Source: Aspidiotus rigidus
Taxonomy: Eukaryota; Arthropoda; Insecta; Hemiptera; Diaspididae
Assembly (NCBI GenBank): GCA_035079385.1
Contig: JAVHKY010000039.1
Span: 620,001 to 684,000 of the forward strand
Direction of reading: 5' to 3'
DNA: 64,000 bases
Below the pieces are notes generated by a model. The model was not told where the DNA came from, ran no database searches, and saw only the letters and a list, made by a program, of their open reading frames with translations. This document shows positions 23,591 through 36,162 of this stretch, one piece after another. The translations under genes and the position numbers were made by a program. Numbering within the stretch: the first letter of the stretch is position 1; each line of letters starts with the position of its first letter.

Positions 23591-24240
23591 GTTCTGATTG
23601 GTTAAGCTGGAGTGCTGGAGGGATACATTAAGGCTTTTATGTGGTCACACTCGGGCTGTTTTTCCGGTGGCTTTTTCGAGGCTTCTGACAGCCCGAAAAT
23701 TATTCAACGGGTGCACTTTACATTGTACCTATATTCTCGTTGTACAATGTCATTGCATCTACAATGTATATTTTACGACATTCAACTTGTAATTGACATT
23801 CAACTTCTAATTCACACATTTTTACATCCAAGGTTTATTTTTCATTTTCTTCCTTAAGTGCAACGGAAAATTACATCATGTAATTATTATAAAATCGTGA
23901 CAAAAATGTTAGTCAACATTTATTTTGGGTTTAAACTGTATTATATTTAACCTTGGATGTCAAGTGAGAGGATACCAAAAAAAAAAAAATGAAAATACCT
24001 ACTCCTCATCAAATGTTCTCTAAACTTCCGTAAACATACGAAAAAATTACAGAAGAGGGAGATGAATTTTTTGTATATAAACCCTCCAAAATTCATGGAT
24101 TTTCATATCATCTTTTTTCAGAAGCCAACAAGACTTAAGTCAGCTTCAGCTTACTGAACAAAGTTTATATTGCTATTTTTCGTTTATCGATTGTGTTCTT
24201 TTTTGTTTCTTTTTTCAAAGTTTAAATTTGTGAAAAAAAA

Positions 24241-24790
24241 ATGTCTGCTGAAATGAACCCGGTAAGTTACTTTTTTTCTTTTCTTTTATACTTTCTCTTT
24301 CCTTTCATCTTACTATTCTGGTTTCAATTTTTTTTTATATTAAAAAAGAATAAGAAATCACTTTAAATTCTCTTCTTTCACATTTCTGGGGATCTTTAAA
24401 CTTAATAGATTGAAAGAGAGGTTGACTACCTGGAAAGTACCAGCTCTCAACTAGATCGACTTAAGTTCTCTTTTTTTCACATTTCTGGGGATCTTTAAAC
24501 TTAACAGATTGAAAGAGAGATTTACTAGTGTTCAATTATAACATTCTTAAATTTCTTAATTTTTTTTAGAACAACCATTGAAATTCAAAAGAAACCAGAA
24601 TAGGATTATTTCTTTATTCCACACCTTCCTACTTTTTAAATGTTTTCTAAAAATAATATGTTTTTTATTTTACAGGTACATAAATTATTCAAGTGTAATA
24701 TTTGTAATTTAAGTTTTTCAACACAACTTGCTCTTCAGAGACATGAAAAATCAGGAGATCACGCAAAAAGAATTTTAGAATCTTTTTCAA
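24241..24790 (+). CDS. candidate two-exon C2H2 zinc-finger fragment
   Basis: ATG at 24241 opens a 7-codon exon (MSAEMNP) with donor GTAAGT at 24262. An acceptor TTTACAG at 24669-24675 opens an in-frame exon reading VHKLFKCNICNLSFSTQLAL then QRHEKSGDH, which is a C2H2 finger (C-x2-C, H-x5-H). The family C2H2-plus-transposase elements (compare 31204) often begin this way, so this may be a 5' remnant of such an element. No transposase follows. Confidence 0.35.
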
Positions 24791-25044
24791 ATAAAAACAT
24801 CCATATTAGTTCAAGTGCATTTAAAAATCGAATGTTTAATTTGATTATTTCAAATCGAAATCATTGTAAAATCAGTTGGAGCCGGAGCAGAATGACTCTG
24901 GGAAAAGAGTTCACAGCTCTTTCGGCTCCATCGCTGTTTTTGTTGATAGCTCTACCAACCTATCGGTTGAGCTTTTAGCTCCATATAGTTACTCATTCGA
25001 ATCGTTATTTATTATTTATCTGAGTATTAGTAGTCAGATCACCC

Positions 25045-25266
25045 GTTCAGCACACTTTTCCACCAAAATCAACCAAATATGACCATCAACATTGGTAAAA
25101 AAGAACCAAAAATATTCAAAAGGTGCTCTATGCAATGAAATCGTCTGTTCAGCACGCTTCGTGACCAAAATAAACCACAAACGACCAACATCAACCAAAA
25201 TGAGCCAAAAAACGTCCAAAAAGTGCTCTTTTATTGTGGTTCTTTTTGGTCAAAAGGTGTGCTGAA
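25045..25266. mobile_element. small MITE-like element with internal duplication
   Basis: GTTCAGCACACTTTTCCACC near the left end is mirrored by GGTCAAAAGGTGTGCTGAAC at the right end (imperfect TIR of about 35 bases). Inside, a unit of about 105 bases starting GTTCAGCAC...GACCAAAAT...AACC is repeated twice in tandem. No ORF is present. Confidence 0.55.
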
Positions 25267-25279
25267 CAGACAACCTTAC

Positions 25280-28200
25280 TACTAGTGCTGACCAGACTGC
25301 TGAGCAAGGGTACCTTCAAGTCTGCGTCTGTATATGTGTGAGTACACCATAAACCTTAGTTATACATAAGTCGATATAGACGAGATTTGTGATTCACGAA
25401 TTATAATTCGTGGGAAAAAGCGTAAGTGCCAATAACAAAATTTTTCAGGAGAACGGTTAAAATGAGGTTCTCGAACGCAATATAAACGTTTTCTCTGTCC
25501 TGGAAAAGCGTGTGTGTACCACAAAAATATCAATGAGATACAACAGAGCATGAAAATCGTATTGTCGTGACTCTAAATATATAAGATCAACGAAAACCTC
25601 ATTTTCGGTTCCGATGGCACTTACGCTCTTTCACATAAACATCCTTCAATTATTAATCACCTCTATTACCTGCTCGTTACCCATATTCTGAACATGATTT
25701 ATGAAAGCTGGAAGACAAGAGAGTCACTCTGCTCTTTTAAAAGAGCTGAACAGCAACCGAAAGAGCCTAGAGCCAGACCTCGGAGCTGGCGCTCAATTTT
25801 CGCTCTCAGCTACGGACAAACGGGAGAGGAACCGCTATTTCCGGAGGCGGATCCCACCTCTATATTTTTCAATGATAATTACCTGATCCGGGCGCATAAG
25901 ACTTTCGGATTAATAAATTAACACGATATTCATTTCATTCTTCTGCGCGCGAATTACAATCGTCAGTACATACCTGCAAACAGAACAGAAAAAGGGAAAA
26001 TTAATGAATTTCTCATCGTTGTTTACTAATAAGAAGACGCTAAAAATATTTTCATAGCTAAGCTTTGATCGAGAGCCGTCCTGTAGAGTAATACGTGAGT
26101 GGGTACTTTCAAAATTACTTAGCTTCTAATTTTGAATGATCACCTCTCTCTTGGTGGTACTGATGGAAACAACGATTACAACTTCTACTCCTGTTTGGCG
26201 AAACTTGAAAAAGTAATCTATTATGCGAGAGATGGTCGAAGAACCATTCCTGACGGGTCATCATTTCTAAACTAACTTCCATAATATTTTGTTCGCGTCA
26301 TAGAGTCATGGAAATCTACAGACCATCGTACAGAAACTCGTGACGTCGGTCTGTGGTTTATTGAAGAACAACAATCTCCGTCAGCTTACGGTGTTTTTGA
26401 CCTTCGATTGCAAGCTCTATATGCAACCAATCCATCAAAAGTTCTTCTATCTAGTCAGTAAATCTGTGCTCCCCTTTCCAAGATACACCCTTGATATCCA
26501 CAGACACATAATTACGCGCATAAATATTGCTGATATATCCCCTTTCCTCAGGGCACCGAATTACTTCGAAAAAAAAATTCTAACTCATAAATTTTCAATT
26601 CAATAGACCTCTCGTAATTTCCAGCCTTCTAAACTTCAATGAAGTTTCAATTTCCCATCTTATAGATTGTAAAATCGAGCGGGAGATACGACTACCTCAC
26701 TACGTTCGCATTCGAGAAACTTCGTAAAGCACTAGTGAATGTTCCGAAAACCGAAATACGATAGGTACGTTATTTTGGGAACTAATTTGGACTCATCTCG
26801 CGAAGCTGTTACCGGTGCGGTTATTAAATACTCCTTCATATTTTCGCTAGGACGTAAAATTAAATCCAAAGAAGAAAAAAATTATCACTCCCTCCGTCGC
26901 CTTCGCTTAGCACCTGTCCGCTTTTCGTGAAGCTTTCTCGCTTCTGTATCAATTGTCCCTTCTTCGGTAATCCTATACACTAGTTCTTTTCATACATTAT
27001 TCCTCCCGACCAAGGTCTCGGTATACACGAAAAAAGTATCGCGTTACACGGCTTCGACGTAATCAACTTCGAAATTCGTGTATATATCTTCCGTTCCTCG
27101 TTCTACAACTTCGATCGAGTAGATTTCTGATTAAATCTAATTCAACTTTGAGTGCTCCTATACTGCACACAATACTCGCTCGTCGACAATTCTTTTCCAA
27201 TCAGGGTTGTCAATTCAATTCCAATTGCACACAACTACAAATACAACATACACCGATATCGCGATACATATCGTCCGGAACGGAAAACTTTCGCTCGCGG
27301 ATTTATCCCTTTTTACTCTTCGGTCACTTGAGTGGTTCGTCCGGCAAAAGAATCGAGATAATAGGCCCCACGCGATTCAATTTTCCGAACAACAATCGTA
27401 ACTTTTTTTGTAGCATTCTTATCGTGCGCGTTCTTCAAAAATGCTTCTATCGAATTTACGAGAGAATTTCGATTCGTTAATTCTACTCGTATAGGCACAA
27501 CTAATTTTCATATAGAGCTAGGACGTCCACTCCATCATTTGTCAAACGTCTGCACATCCTACTGAAAAAGTTTTTCTCGGTATCTGTCCACTCGCTTTAG
27601 TGGTTCCGTGTCCCATTAACGCACCTGTTGCAGTAATAAATAACTTTCATCCACATTACGGTTACTAAAGGATGATGAACGGCCATCAACTCTTGACAAA
27701 ACACCATTTCTGGTACTATTTTGAGTCGCATCAAATATTCGTTTTGCTCTCTTAATAACCCCTCTTTTTTAACTTCGTAATACGGTGCATTTGCGCCGGT
27801 CAACGAATACAATACATGTTCAGGAAGTTTAACGCATTTCAATAAACTGCTTCCTGGAAACGTTGAAGTTTTAACTAACGACATATACGTACAAACAAAC
27901 TAATAATAATGATGAGAGTAAATCCTCTTTCTTACACGACTTTATTTCGAGAAAAAACTTATTCTTACGTTGTGGCCACGTACACGAATACGCTTCGAAT
28001 GAAAAAAATCGTCAGTTCGTTTAAAAACTTTTCGGTGATAATTCATCTCGCTTCACTCGTACACGTTCCACTATAATGGAAAAGTTACAGAACCATGTAG
28101 CTCACTTCTTTTTTTCTTCTCAATATTCTAGGAGTTTCTTCTTCGTAGGAGTATAGACGTCTTTATGGCCAATTCTTCATTATTTCCAACTTTTTCACAT

Positions 28201-29740
28201 CGAGAAAAGTTCGCGTACAGTAGTTCAGAGTCGATGGGATATTTTTATTATCCCGAACACATAGATATTCATTTAAAAATACGCTGGAAGTGGATTCGGT
28301 TCGAATTGTACCGCGCATTTCTAGAGTAAACTCGATATTTTAATCGGTCAAATTTTCCCTCTGGTCATTCCTTCGTCCAACCTTGACACGCTAAATACCT
28401 TACACACGAGTATGAGACTTCTGCGAGAGATAAATATTATGATTTACGGTCTTATATATTCTTTCTTCCATCATCTCCTCAAAGTAAAATGTAGATTTAC
28501 TTCTTCGTTTCTCTATATTTTTAATTCAAAATACAGGTGGAAACATGATGTTTGTGAGTTTTAAAAATATTTCTGATCATCGACTTGTTTCATTTCGGTC
28601 GTTTTAATCACGTTACTCTACTTGGTTGAACGACTTTCTGTCGTCGCTTGCTCGTGCATCATCCAGCTCAGGAGTTTTCACACTCAAAAGACAGATGACG
28701 ATCCAATGAATCATACTTGGTACCACCACCAGCATCGCGTTATTTTTCTACCATAAAATTAGCACCGAGTGAGGAGCGAGTATTCTATAAATAATGAATT
28801 GGCCACTGAACAAAGACCGTATTCGAATCTCGAAGAGGACCACACTACAATTATGGTTGAGAGATTCGATACGGATACGAGTTTCTTCGTTCTATACTTC
28901 TTTGATTTAAAAATCCTTACACGCTACGGAAGAAGAGCACACGTAGAGTCTCATATATCTTTCAAAACTGGCGACAGCGTTTAATGGGATCTTCTACCAA
29001 AATTTATTGTAAATCAACACTTCTCAAATACCGGTACGTAATATCAAAAAGATAATCCGCAGCGAGAAATTTGCAAAAATAATACACGCCGCGACTAATC
29101 GTAAGAATACACTTATTAAAATATTCGTGGAGTGGACAGCAAAATTTTAGTGCTGAATGGTAAGTTTGTCCGAAAAAAACTCGTCTTCAAGGGGCTGTTT
29201 AAAAGAACCCTTTCCCACGCATTACTGACCATATCCCAAGTTTTTGAGATTGCAGCTACCCTGTTGAGAACAACCATAGATGAGCTTTACACACAAAAAA
29301 GAGCTCCAAGTTCCGAATCAAAGATCGTGAAAATGTCCAAGCCTCCTCCACTCCTGACCCGCCGGTCCACCTAATCCCAACTTGGAAGTTGGGTCAATTG
29401 GCAGAAGAGGGTACAAAAGATGCAGCGGGGCAAGAACCTGATACAATCAGAGAAATGGCGTCGCTAGACCGGACACGGTGTCTATTAGAATCAGAAAATG
29501 GAAATCCAAGATTTCATGGTAGGATGTCTACCAAATTCAAAAGATTCCTCGGCATTTGTCGAATCATTTTGCTAAAACCGAAAAGCTTGAAAATCAAATG
29601 GAAGTTCATTTTAGGGGTAGTAGGGCTTATAAAACAAATTTCATATTGTCGAAAAGTGCCGAAAATTGAATAAATGCCGAAAACGGGGTTTAAAGCCGAA
29701 TATGGCCAAAAAAGACCATTTTGTTTAATATCGTCTAAAT
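25280..29740. other. gene-poor stretch
   Basis: Only short ORFs without recognisable domains occur, the longest being 95-110 codons at 27148-27480 (plus) and 27597-27884 (minus). None has splice sites or homology that I can support. Base composition is AT-rich with scattered TCG/CGA words. Confidence 0.4.
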
Positions 29741-29746
29741 TTTCAT

Positions 29747-30004
29747 CATTTTGATTAAAATTCAGCAATTATGGTGAAAATTAGGCAAAATACCTAGGAA
29801 TTTTTCAATCGAAATTTTTAATTTTTCAACATTAAACTAAAAATAATATTTTCAAAAAAGACGGCCAAATTTTCACCATAATTGCTGAAAATCATTTTGA
29901 TTAAAACTCAGAAATTATGGGGAAAATTAGGCAGTTTTTTTTGGAAAATATTATTTTTAGTTTAATGTTGAAAAGTTAAAAATTTCGATTGAAAAATTCC
30001 TAGG
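29747..30004. repeat. nested direct and inverted repeats (hairpin element)
   Basis: CCTAGGAATTTTTCAATCGA onward (29792-29853) is the reverse complement of 29943-30004, giving a 62-base stem. Just outside and inside it, CATTTTGATTAAAATTCAGC is repeated directly at about 29750 and 29892, and AATTTTCACCATAATTGCTG forms another inverted copy. No coding content. Confidence 0.7.
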
Positions 30005-30726
30005 ATTTTTTTGTATTGGTGAGTTTAATCCCCGAAAATCGATTATTCTGGTCAAAATCACGTAATTTTGGTCGTAAATTGAATAATTCGGATCGTGAAT
30101 TTGTAAAAGCACGGAAAACGCATGTAAGTTAGGTGTACGTCGTTACCAGACGATTAGGGTTCAGTGTGGCTTATCTAGAAATTATCTCTGGGGGTCCCAA
30201 AATTTTCAAGGAAAAATTCCATTACTTAGACAAAAAAAAAAAGCTTATTGATTAGTTGAAAATTGATGATTTTATATTTTGGAGGTCTTATTGGGGGGGG
30301 GGTCTATCCCTCAAATCCCTCTGGATACGCCACTGTTAGGGTTTACCTACAATGGACGAAAGGGCAATGAGCAACGAACAAAGAGCAATTCAGTGATCAG
30401 ATCTTGTCTTTATGATTTGGATGTGTCCCTACAATTTTGACGTTTTGATTATAATAATATGCGTATAGAAACAAAATTTTTCGTTTATTGGTTGCTCAAA
30501 TACCAGATTCTCCCTTGCCCGTTGCCACTTCCGTTTATCGTAAGAGACCCTTCAGAATATCACGTGTATATGTCTAAGTGATCGAAAAATTTATGATGAC
30601 TTTTGACATGTTTCTTGGGTAGCATCAGCGAATCAATTTAAATGTCATTGAATAGTGTGATTGAAGAAAATTTTCAAGAAATTTTGTATCATGTGTAAGT
30701 ATTAAAATTACCATACTGAATTACAG

Positions 30727-31044
30727 AACGCATGTGATATAGATTCCGAAATTGAAAAGAGCAAGGCCAAATTGCCAGTTTTGGTCTTTGTGGGTCGTTT
30801 GGAATGTTTGGAATCGTTTCATGTGGTTGTCCGGCAAAAAATAAAGTATTCATTTTCGAATGCTCTGGAAGCTGTCGACGCAGCTTTCAAAATATTCTTC
30901 TCCGTCGATATCGAATATCCGTTCGCAGCATATCAAGTTTGGTTTTTTATACAGGTTTCTTTGTATAATCTTGAATACAAGAAACCTGTACCTCAAAAAT
31001 TAACTCTCCTTCTCAATCAGTTGGGAATTAAAAATAAAAAATAG
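30727..31044 (+). CDS. small ORF of the C2H2-transposase element (terminal exon)
   Basis: An acceptor TTACAG ends at 30726. The following 105-codon exon reads NACDIDSEIEKSK, then ALEAVDAAFKIFFSVDIEYP and VWFFIQVSLYNLEYK before TAG. This pattern (an aromatic-rich segment, 'ALDxxFKxFxxxxIEYP', then 'VWxFIQ..LY') recurs just upstream of C2H2-finger transposases in other animals, as I recall it, and seems to be the partner protein or 5' exon of that element. It is open and conserved in appearance. Function is unknown. Confidence 0.5.
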   Translation, partial: NACDIDSEIEKSKAKLPVLVFVGRLECLESFHVVVRQKIKYSFSNALEAVDAAFKIFFSVDIEYPFAAYQVWFFIQVSLYNLEYKKPVPQKLTLLLNQLGIKNKK

Positions 31045-31203
31045 TCGAGTTTTTTAACTCGCTTGCATACTCTTTTCTTATACGGTATTCTGTTAAAAAT
31101 CATTTTTTTATGTTTAATAACTTAATAATAAGTATAATTACATATCTTCGTATCGGCGCTCATCTCATATGTGAGAAGGTATACATACACACAATTTCGG
31201 TAG

Positions 31204-33676
31204 GACTTCTATAAATTGTTTTGTTTGTAATTTTAATTTCGAAAATAACGATGAATTTTTGATGCACCTCTACAAGTTTCATAAAGATGAAAAATCATTT
31301 CGTTGCTCAGAGTTTGATTGTAAAAGAAGTTTTTCAGTTATTTTAAACTCATTTCGTAGACATAGAAAGTTGCATCATTCTTTTTCTAGAGGAAATAACG
31401 TTGAAAATATCGATTTAGGTTATGTACCTTTACCATGCTCATCAAGTTCATCAAAAGATGTTACAAAATTGAATTTGTCTGATGATAATGATGATTCAGA
31501 AAGTTTATTGTCGCTCGATAATGATGATGTCGTTAACTCAGAAAATTTCAACTCATTTTCTAATTTCGATCACAATATTCGTGAGTATGTTTCAGAGTTA
31601 TATGGTCACCCTGATATTTCGCGAGTGAGAGTACATAATATATGTACTAACACATCAATACTTTTGGACTCGTATAAAAGAAATATTGAAAATATCATGA
31701 ACCCTCTTATGCAGTATTTACCTCCTTCCGAAACTAAAAGGGTAAAACTTGAACTCTATAATTTAAATAAGTCTGTCAATTTTATAGAGGAAAGTGAATA
31801 CTCACAACTGAAATATTTTGAGACTGAGGTAGAAACATACATTCCTCCTATACAAGTACTTCTTGGTGAACGTGATGAGTTTGTTATGAACAAAAATACC
31901 CCCGAAACTCGTGATTTAGAACATGTAAAATGTTATGCCGAATTTATTCCTATGAGACATGTTTTGAAAAAATTCTTTGAATTGCCTTTTGTTTTGTCTG
32001 ATATGCTCGACTATGTTGAAGATTTAAAAAAAAATTATACAAGTATTTCTAATTTTATTCAGGGGGATTTTTGGAAAGAAAAGCTTGAATCTTTTCCTCA
32101 TAACGACTCAGAACTTTTTTTCCCTTTATTCGTGTTTTTTGATGAATATGAAAATAATAATCCGTTGGGAACGCATAGTGGAGTAGCAAAATGTGGCGCT
32201 GCTTATGTTATTCTTCCTTCTTTGCCTCCTCAGTATGCGTTCAAACTTGAAAATATGTTTCAATTCCCTTGATCATAAGGTTTTTAAAAATTCCGGTTGT
32301 GTTTCAAAAAGTGATAGAAGAACTCGAATTCTTACATGAAACTGGAATTGAAGTTCTTTCATTAAGCCTTATTTTGGGGGATAATCTCGGGCTAAACATG
32401 ATCTTAGGATTTGTAGCATGTTTTCGGAGTACATTTTGTTGTCGCATTTGTGTGAGTCCTATATTTGAATTTTCCAAAATTTTCAGAGAGAAATCTTGTG
32501 TTTTGAGAGACATCAGAAATTACTATGAAGATGCCTTAAAGTTAAATAATTATAAAGAAAGTGGTATTGTAGAGGACTGTATTTTCCACAAATTGAAATT
32601 TTATCATGTCATCGAGAATCCATCAATCGATCCAATGCACGATATCCCAGGAGGTATTTCGCTGTACGATTTTGGACTTCTATTCCATGTATTTATTAAT
32701 GAAGAGAAATTCCTTACACTTGATGACTTGAACGCAAGAATAAAGGGTTTCAGTTATCAAGTTTCTGATAACAAAATTCCAAGTATATCGTTAACGCCTT
32801 CAAAAAAAAATTAAATTATCAGCAGCAGAAATGACCTCCTTGATGAAATATCTTGGCATATTGATCGGTGATGTGATTCCTGTTGGAAATAAACATTGGC
32901 AGTTATACATCCTCTTGAATAAAGTATATGAAATTGTTCGAAGTAGACATTTTCATAAGGACTTACATATTTATCTCGAAGGTATTATTGAGGAGTATTT
33001 ATCTCTGCGAAATTATTTATTTCCTGACATGGGTAAACCAAAACACCATTTCCTTATTCATTACCCAAGGTTAATGAAAATGTACGGTCCTCTCTGGATG
33101 TTGTCATCCATCCGAGGGGAAAGGAAACATCAAACGGGAAAAAGGACTTCCCGCGCAACAAAATGTAGAATCAATGTTTGCCATACCATCGCAGTAAGAA
33201 ATCAATTGACTTTAAATCATCGGTTTTTTAATCACGAAAATAACAAAAGAGAATACGTCTTACAATTTGGTAGTTCGTACGAGATTTCGATCGAAAGTTT
33301 TCCAAATTTTCAAAATTTGATTAGTTCTTCTAAGCTATCGTATGATGAAAATATTTCAACGATAACGTGCTATAAAAATGTTCATTTTTTTAATAAACAA
33401 ATTTCTGCAAATAGTATCATTCTGAAAGTTCAAGAAGAAAATTTATTTGCAGTTGACAAAATTTTCAAATATAAGGATAATACATTACTTGCAACTCGTA
33501 AATTTTTAAATACTTTTGATGTCGAACACTATCACGCCTATAAAATTCAATGTGTGGACGATTTTGAAATTTCCCTACTCAAAGTTTCTGATAACGATAA
33601 TTTGTTAGATAATTTGTTAATCGGCAGTATCCATAGAAATGCCGAGGGCTTCTCATTTTGTACATTCATGTATTGA
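31204..33676 (+). pseudogene. C2H2 zinc-finger transposase, frameshifted
   Basis: The exon after acceptor AG at 31202-31203 begins with two C2H2 fingers (CFVCNFNFENNDEFLMHLYK, then FRCSEFDCKRSF). The transposase body follows with family blocks NNPLGTHSGVAKCGAAYVIL, SLILGDNLGLNMILGFV, FCCRIC, SIDPMHDIPGG, ILIGDVIP and KPKHHFLIHYPRLM, then CRINVCHTIAVRNQLTLNHR. The reading frame shifts near 32265-32300 and again at a poly-A run near 32800-32815, so the original protein is split over three frames (31259-32272, 32269-32814, 32831-33676). It is related in plan to TNP2-like transposases but is a separate family from copies A-C. Little other damage suggests recent inactivation. Confidence 0.75.
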
Positions 33677-34129
33677 AAGGGGGGGGGGGGATGATTATAA
33701 AATTCTAATTATTAAAATTATATCCTAAATAATAAGTTAAATTTATCAATATGAATTAATCTATTAAAATATAAATAATTAGATATAAATAAATTTAAAT
33801 TGAATATTAATTTAATTTTAATAATTAAAATTATTATAACTAAAGAAAATATTATTAATACCGTATTAAATTAAAATATATATTTTTGAAAATAATTAAA
33901 AACTAATGATATTGTAAATCATTAATAACTATTTGTATAAATGAATTACACAATTATTTTTTTCAAGTTGTTTCAAATGTTATTTGCTCATTCAATAAAG
34001 CTTTACGTTTAAGTCAAGGTACAGTTTTTGTATTGCCTGTAGCCATGAAAGATGGTATGATTCTTGTGTTCTTATAGGAATATAATTATAATTGTTACCG
34101 CAGAAATTTCAATGACTTTTAAAAACAAA

Positions 34130-34332
34130 ATGGTCCTTTTGTATCTGAAAAAAAAGTAGTAACTAAAACGTTGGAATAATTGAAAGTATTGAGACAAGCA
34201 TCAGTGCGTCACTATTTTCAAGATTCTCTTTTTGAAAGTAGCGATGCTAAACTTGCCTAAATAACTTTCAATTATTTGTAAGTTCTAGAAGTTACTATTC
34301 TTTTTGAGATGCAAAAGGACCCTTTTTCTCCA
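34130..34332. mobile_element. foldback MITE of about 200 bp
   Basis: GGTCCTTTTGTATCTGAAAA (near 34131) pairs with the reverse complement of GAGATGCAAAAGGACCCTTT (near 34306). Inner blocks AATAATTGAAAGT and GACAAGCATC pair with ACTTTCAATTATT and GATGCTAAACTTGCC. Arms of about 75-85 bases flank a short spacer. Confidence 0.6.
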
Positions 34333-34716
34333 CGTTATCGATTCATTAGTGCAAATGGACACTAATGGTTACTACTTTTAGGTACCAATAAGTACTAAAT
34401 TGTACGTATTCACTCCTATATCGAAACAACATGATGGCGGTAAATTTGTGGTAGCTGCTACTGCCCAGTTCGGGAATGAGTCCTAAAAAATATATTGACA
34501 GTCATCGCTTTATATGTATATATATTACTATCCTACGCATCGGAGCAGCAATAATTTATTTCTAACATTTACTGAAACTGCGGTACTGATTCCTAAATTT
34601 TTATAGGAACCATTAAAAGTTTTTAAGACAAGAATACTGCAATATTTATTAGTCATTCACAAAATATCATGAAACATTATCATACACTTTTACTATACGT
34701 TGTTATGCACAAGATG

Positions 34717-34835
34717 TAACCGTTCACAGATTTTTTGGGAATGATTACTACAAAATTAGGTGCAGTGCGCGGTACGCTCGGGAGGTAACCCTTCATAGAT
34801 TTTTAGGAATGATTACTACAAAATTAGGTGTTCAG
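34717..34835. repeat. direct repeat pair
   Basis: A block close to AGATTTTTNGGAATGATTACTACAAAATTAGGTG occurs at about 34729 and again at about 34797. Weaker TAGTAATGATTA echoes follow near 34890 and 34990. Confidence 0.6.
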
Positions 34836-35670
34836 TACGTTAGTACATGACAATGCTCCACAAGTGTCTAGGAGTGACATGTGAAAATTGTAGTAATGAT
34901 TAATACAATGTAATGGAACAACGTTCACTCTTTTAGTATTCTATACTGGTTGAGTAAAGAAATCATTGCTGAAAAATGGTATTGTCACCATTTTAGCGAA
35001 GTTTTATAGTAATGATTAGCGAAATTTTCTATCAGTGTACGACGATTGATGCCACCTGGTGAAATGACGTACTTTGGTATCAAAAATATGCTAACGTATG
35101 CAGGAGAAATGCTCTTTGATACCAAAGCGAACATGATAAACATGAGTATCATAATCATCCAACCATTTTAACAAACATTCCATACTTTGATTTGGTAAGA
35201 GATGTAATCTTAGATATGATGCATATCATTATCGGAGTGATGAAAATGTTGCTTGAGAGATGGACTGGACGGAGTTTATCTGAAAAGAGCTTGTTTAAAT
35301 TATCAAATGAGCTATTGAAGATTATTTCAGATTGATTGTTACGTGCTCGATTGTATTGCCCTGCAGAATTTCAGCGTCGACCTAATTCTTTGGATCACTT
35401 GAAATCGTGGAAGGCAACTCAATTTCGACAGTTTTTGTTGTATATAGGTCCAGTAGTTCTTGCTGGGGCTCTACCAGATGACAAGTTGCGCCACTTTCAA
35501 TTTCTTGTTATGGCAATGCGCCTTATGTGTAGAAAATTACCAGGTACAACTGAAGAATGTCGTTGTGTGACACAAAAGGAAGGTATAGTCAGTCTTTGTC
35601 GAAAATTACTTGAAAAATTCTTTCATTTAGGAAATGAAATCTATGGAGAAAGATTTTCAAACTATAATAT

Positions 35671-36098
35671 TGTGGCGTTCTGCTATGAAGGCGCAAGCAC
35701 CAAGCTTGCACATGCCGCTAAACTTTTAATAATAGCAGACGCCGCAAGGAAGCGTACTTATCGCTTAACTACTTCGCCGAATATGCTTGAACAACCTAGC
35801 TAGAACGTACTGGATTGATTGTAAGCACTCTTGCATAACCTGTTTGCCGTTCTAGAAGAAATCTCGAGAATTCCGGAAATAAGGGTGAGACTATAAATAG
35901 CCGGCAGCAACCCGATAAAGCGATTCATTTGTAATCTTAAAGCGATAGTTAACGTGTTCTCGTTCTTTAACGCGATTGTGTTACAGTTTAACGGTGTTAG
36001 AAGTGTTGTACTTGCGGTACCAGTAATAAAGCTCGGTTTTCGTAATTGTTCTTTATTATCAGTGTCAAGAGATATTTGGTGACTGGTAGAACGTCACA
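35671..36098 (+). repeat. 5' LTR
   Basis: Starts TGTGGCGTTCTGC and ends GGTAGAACGTCACA. It carries a TATA-like box CTATAAATAG at 35891-35900 and AATAAA at 36025-36030, the expected promoter and polyadenylation signals. It has a four-base insertion (AGCT) relative to the 3' LTR. Confidence 0.92.
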
Positions 36099-36100
36099 AC

Positions 36101-36118
36101 TGGTGTCAGAAGTGGGAT
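36101..36118 (+). promoter_or_regulatory. tRNA primer-binding site
   Basis: TGGTGTCAGAAGTGGGAT begins two or three bases after the LTR. It is complementary to a tRNA 3' end ending in CCA, probably tRNA-Leu. This primes minus-strand DNA synthesis. Confidence 0.7.
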
Positions 36119-36162
36119 TGCGTAAGCCTACTCTGTGCGTTTGAAACTGATTGTGATTCAAG

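Noticed and set aside
25030..25270. CRISPR-like array
   Set aside because: Two tandem units of about 105 bp with no unique spacers, in a eukaryotic window; explained as a MITE with internal duplication.
27148..27884. 110- and 95-codon ORFs on the two strands in the 25-29 kb stretch
   Set aside because: No recognisable motif, composition or splice structure; within the length expected by chance here.
30290..30335. GGATACGCCACTG as a DNA-transposon terminus
   Set aside because: This string is a common element end, but no partner terminus was found upstream, so the element could not be delimited.
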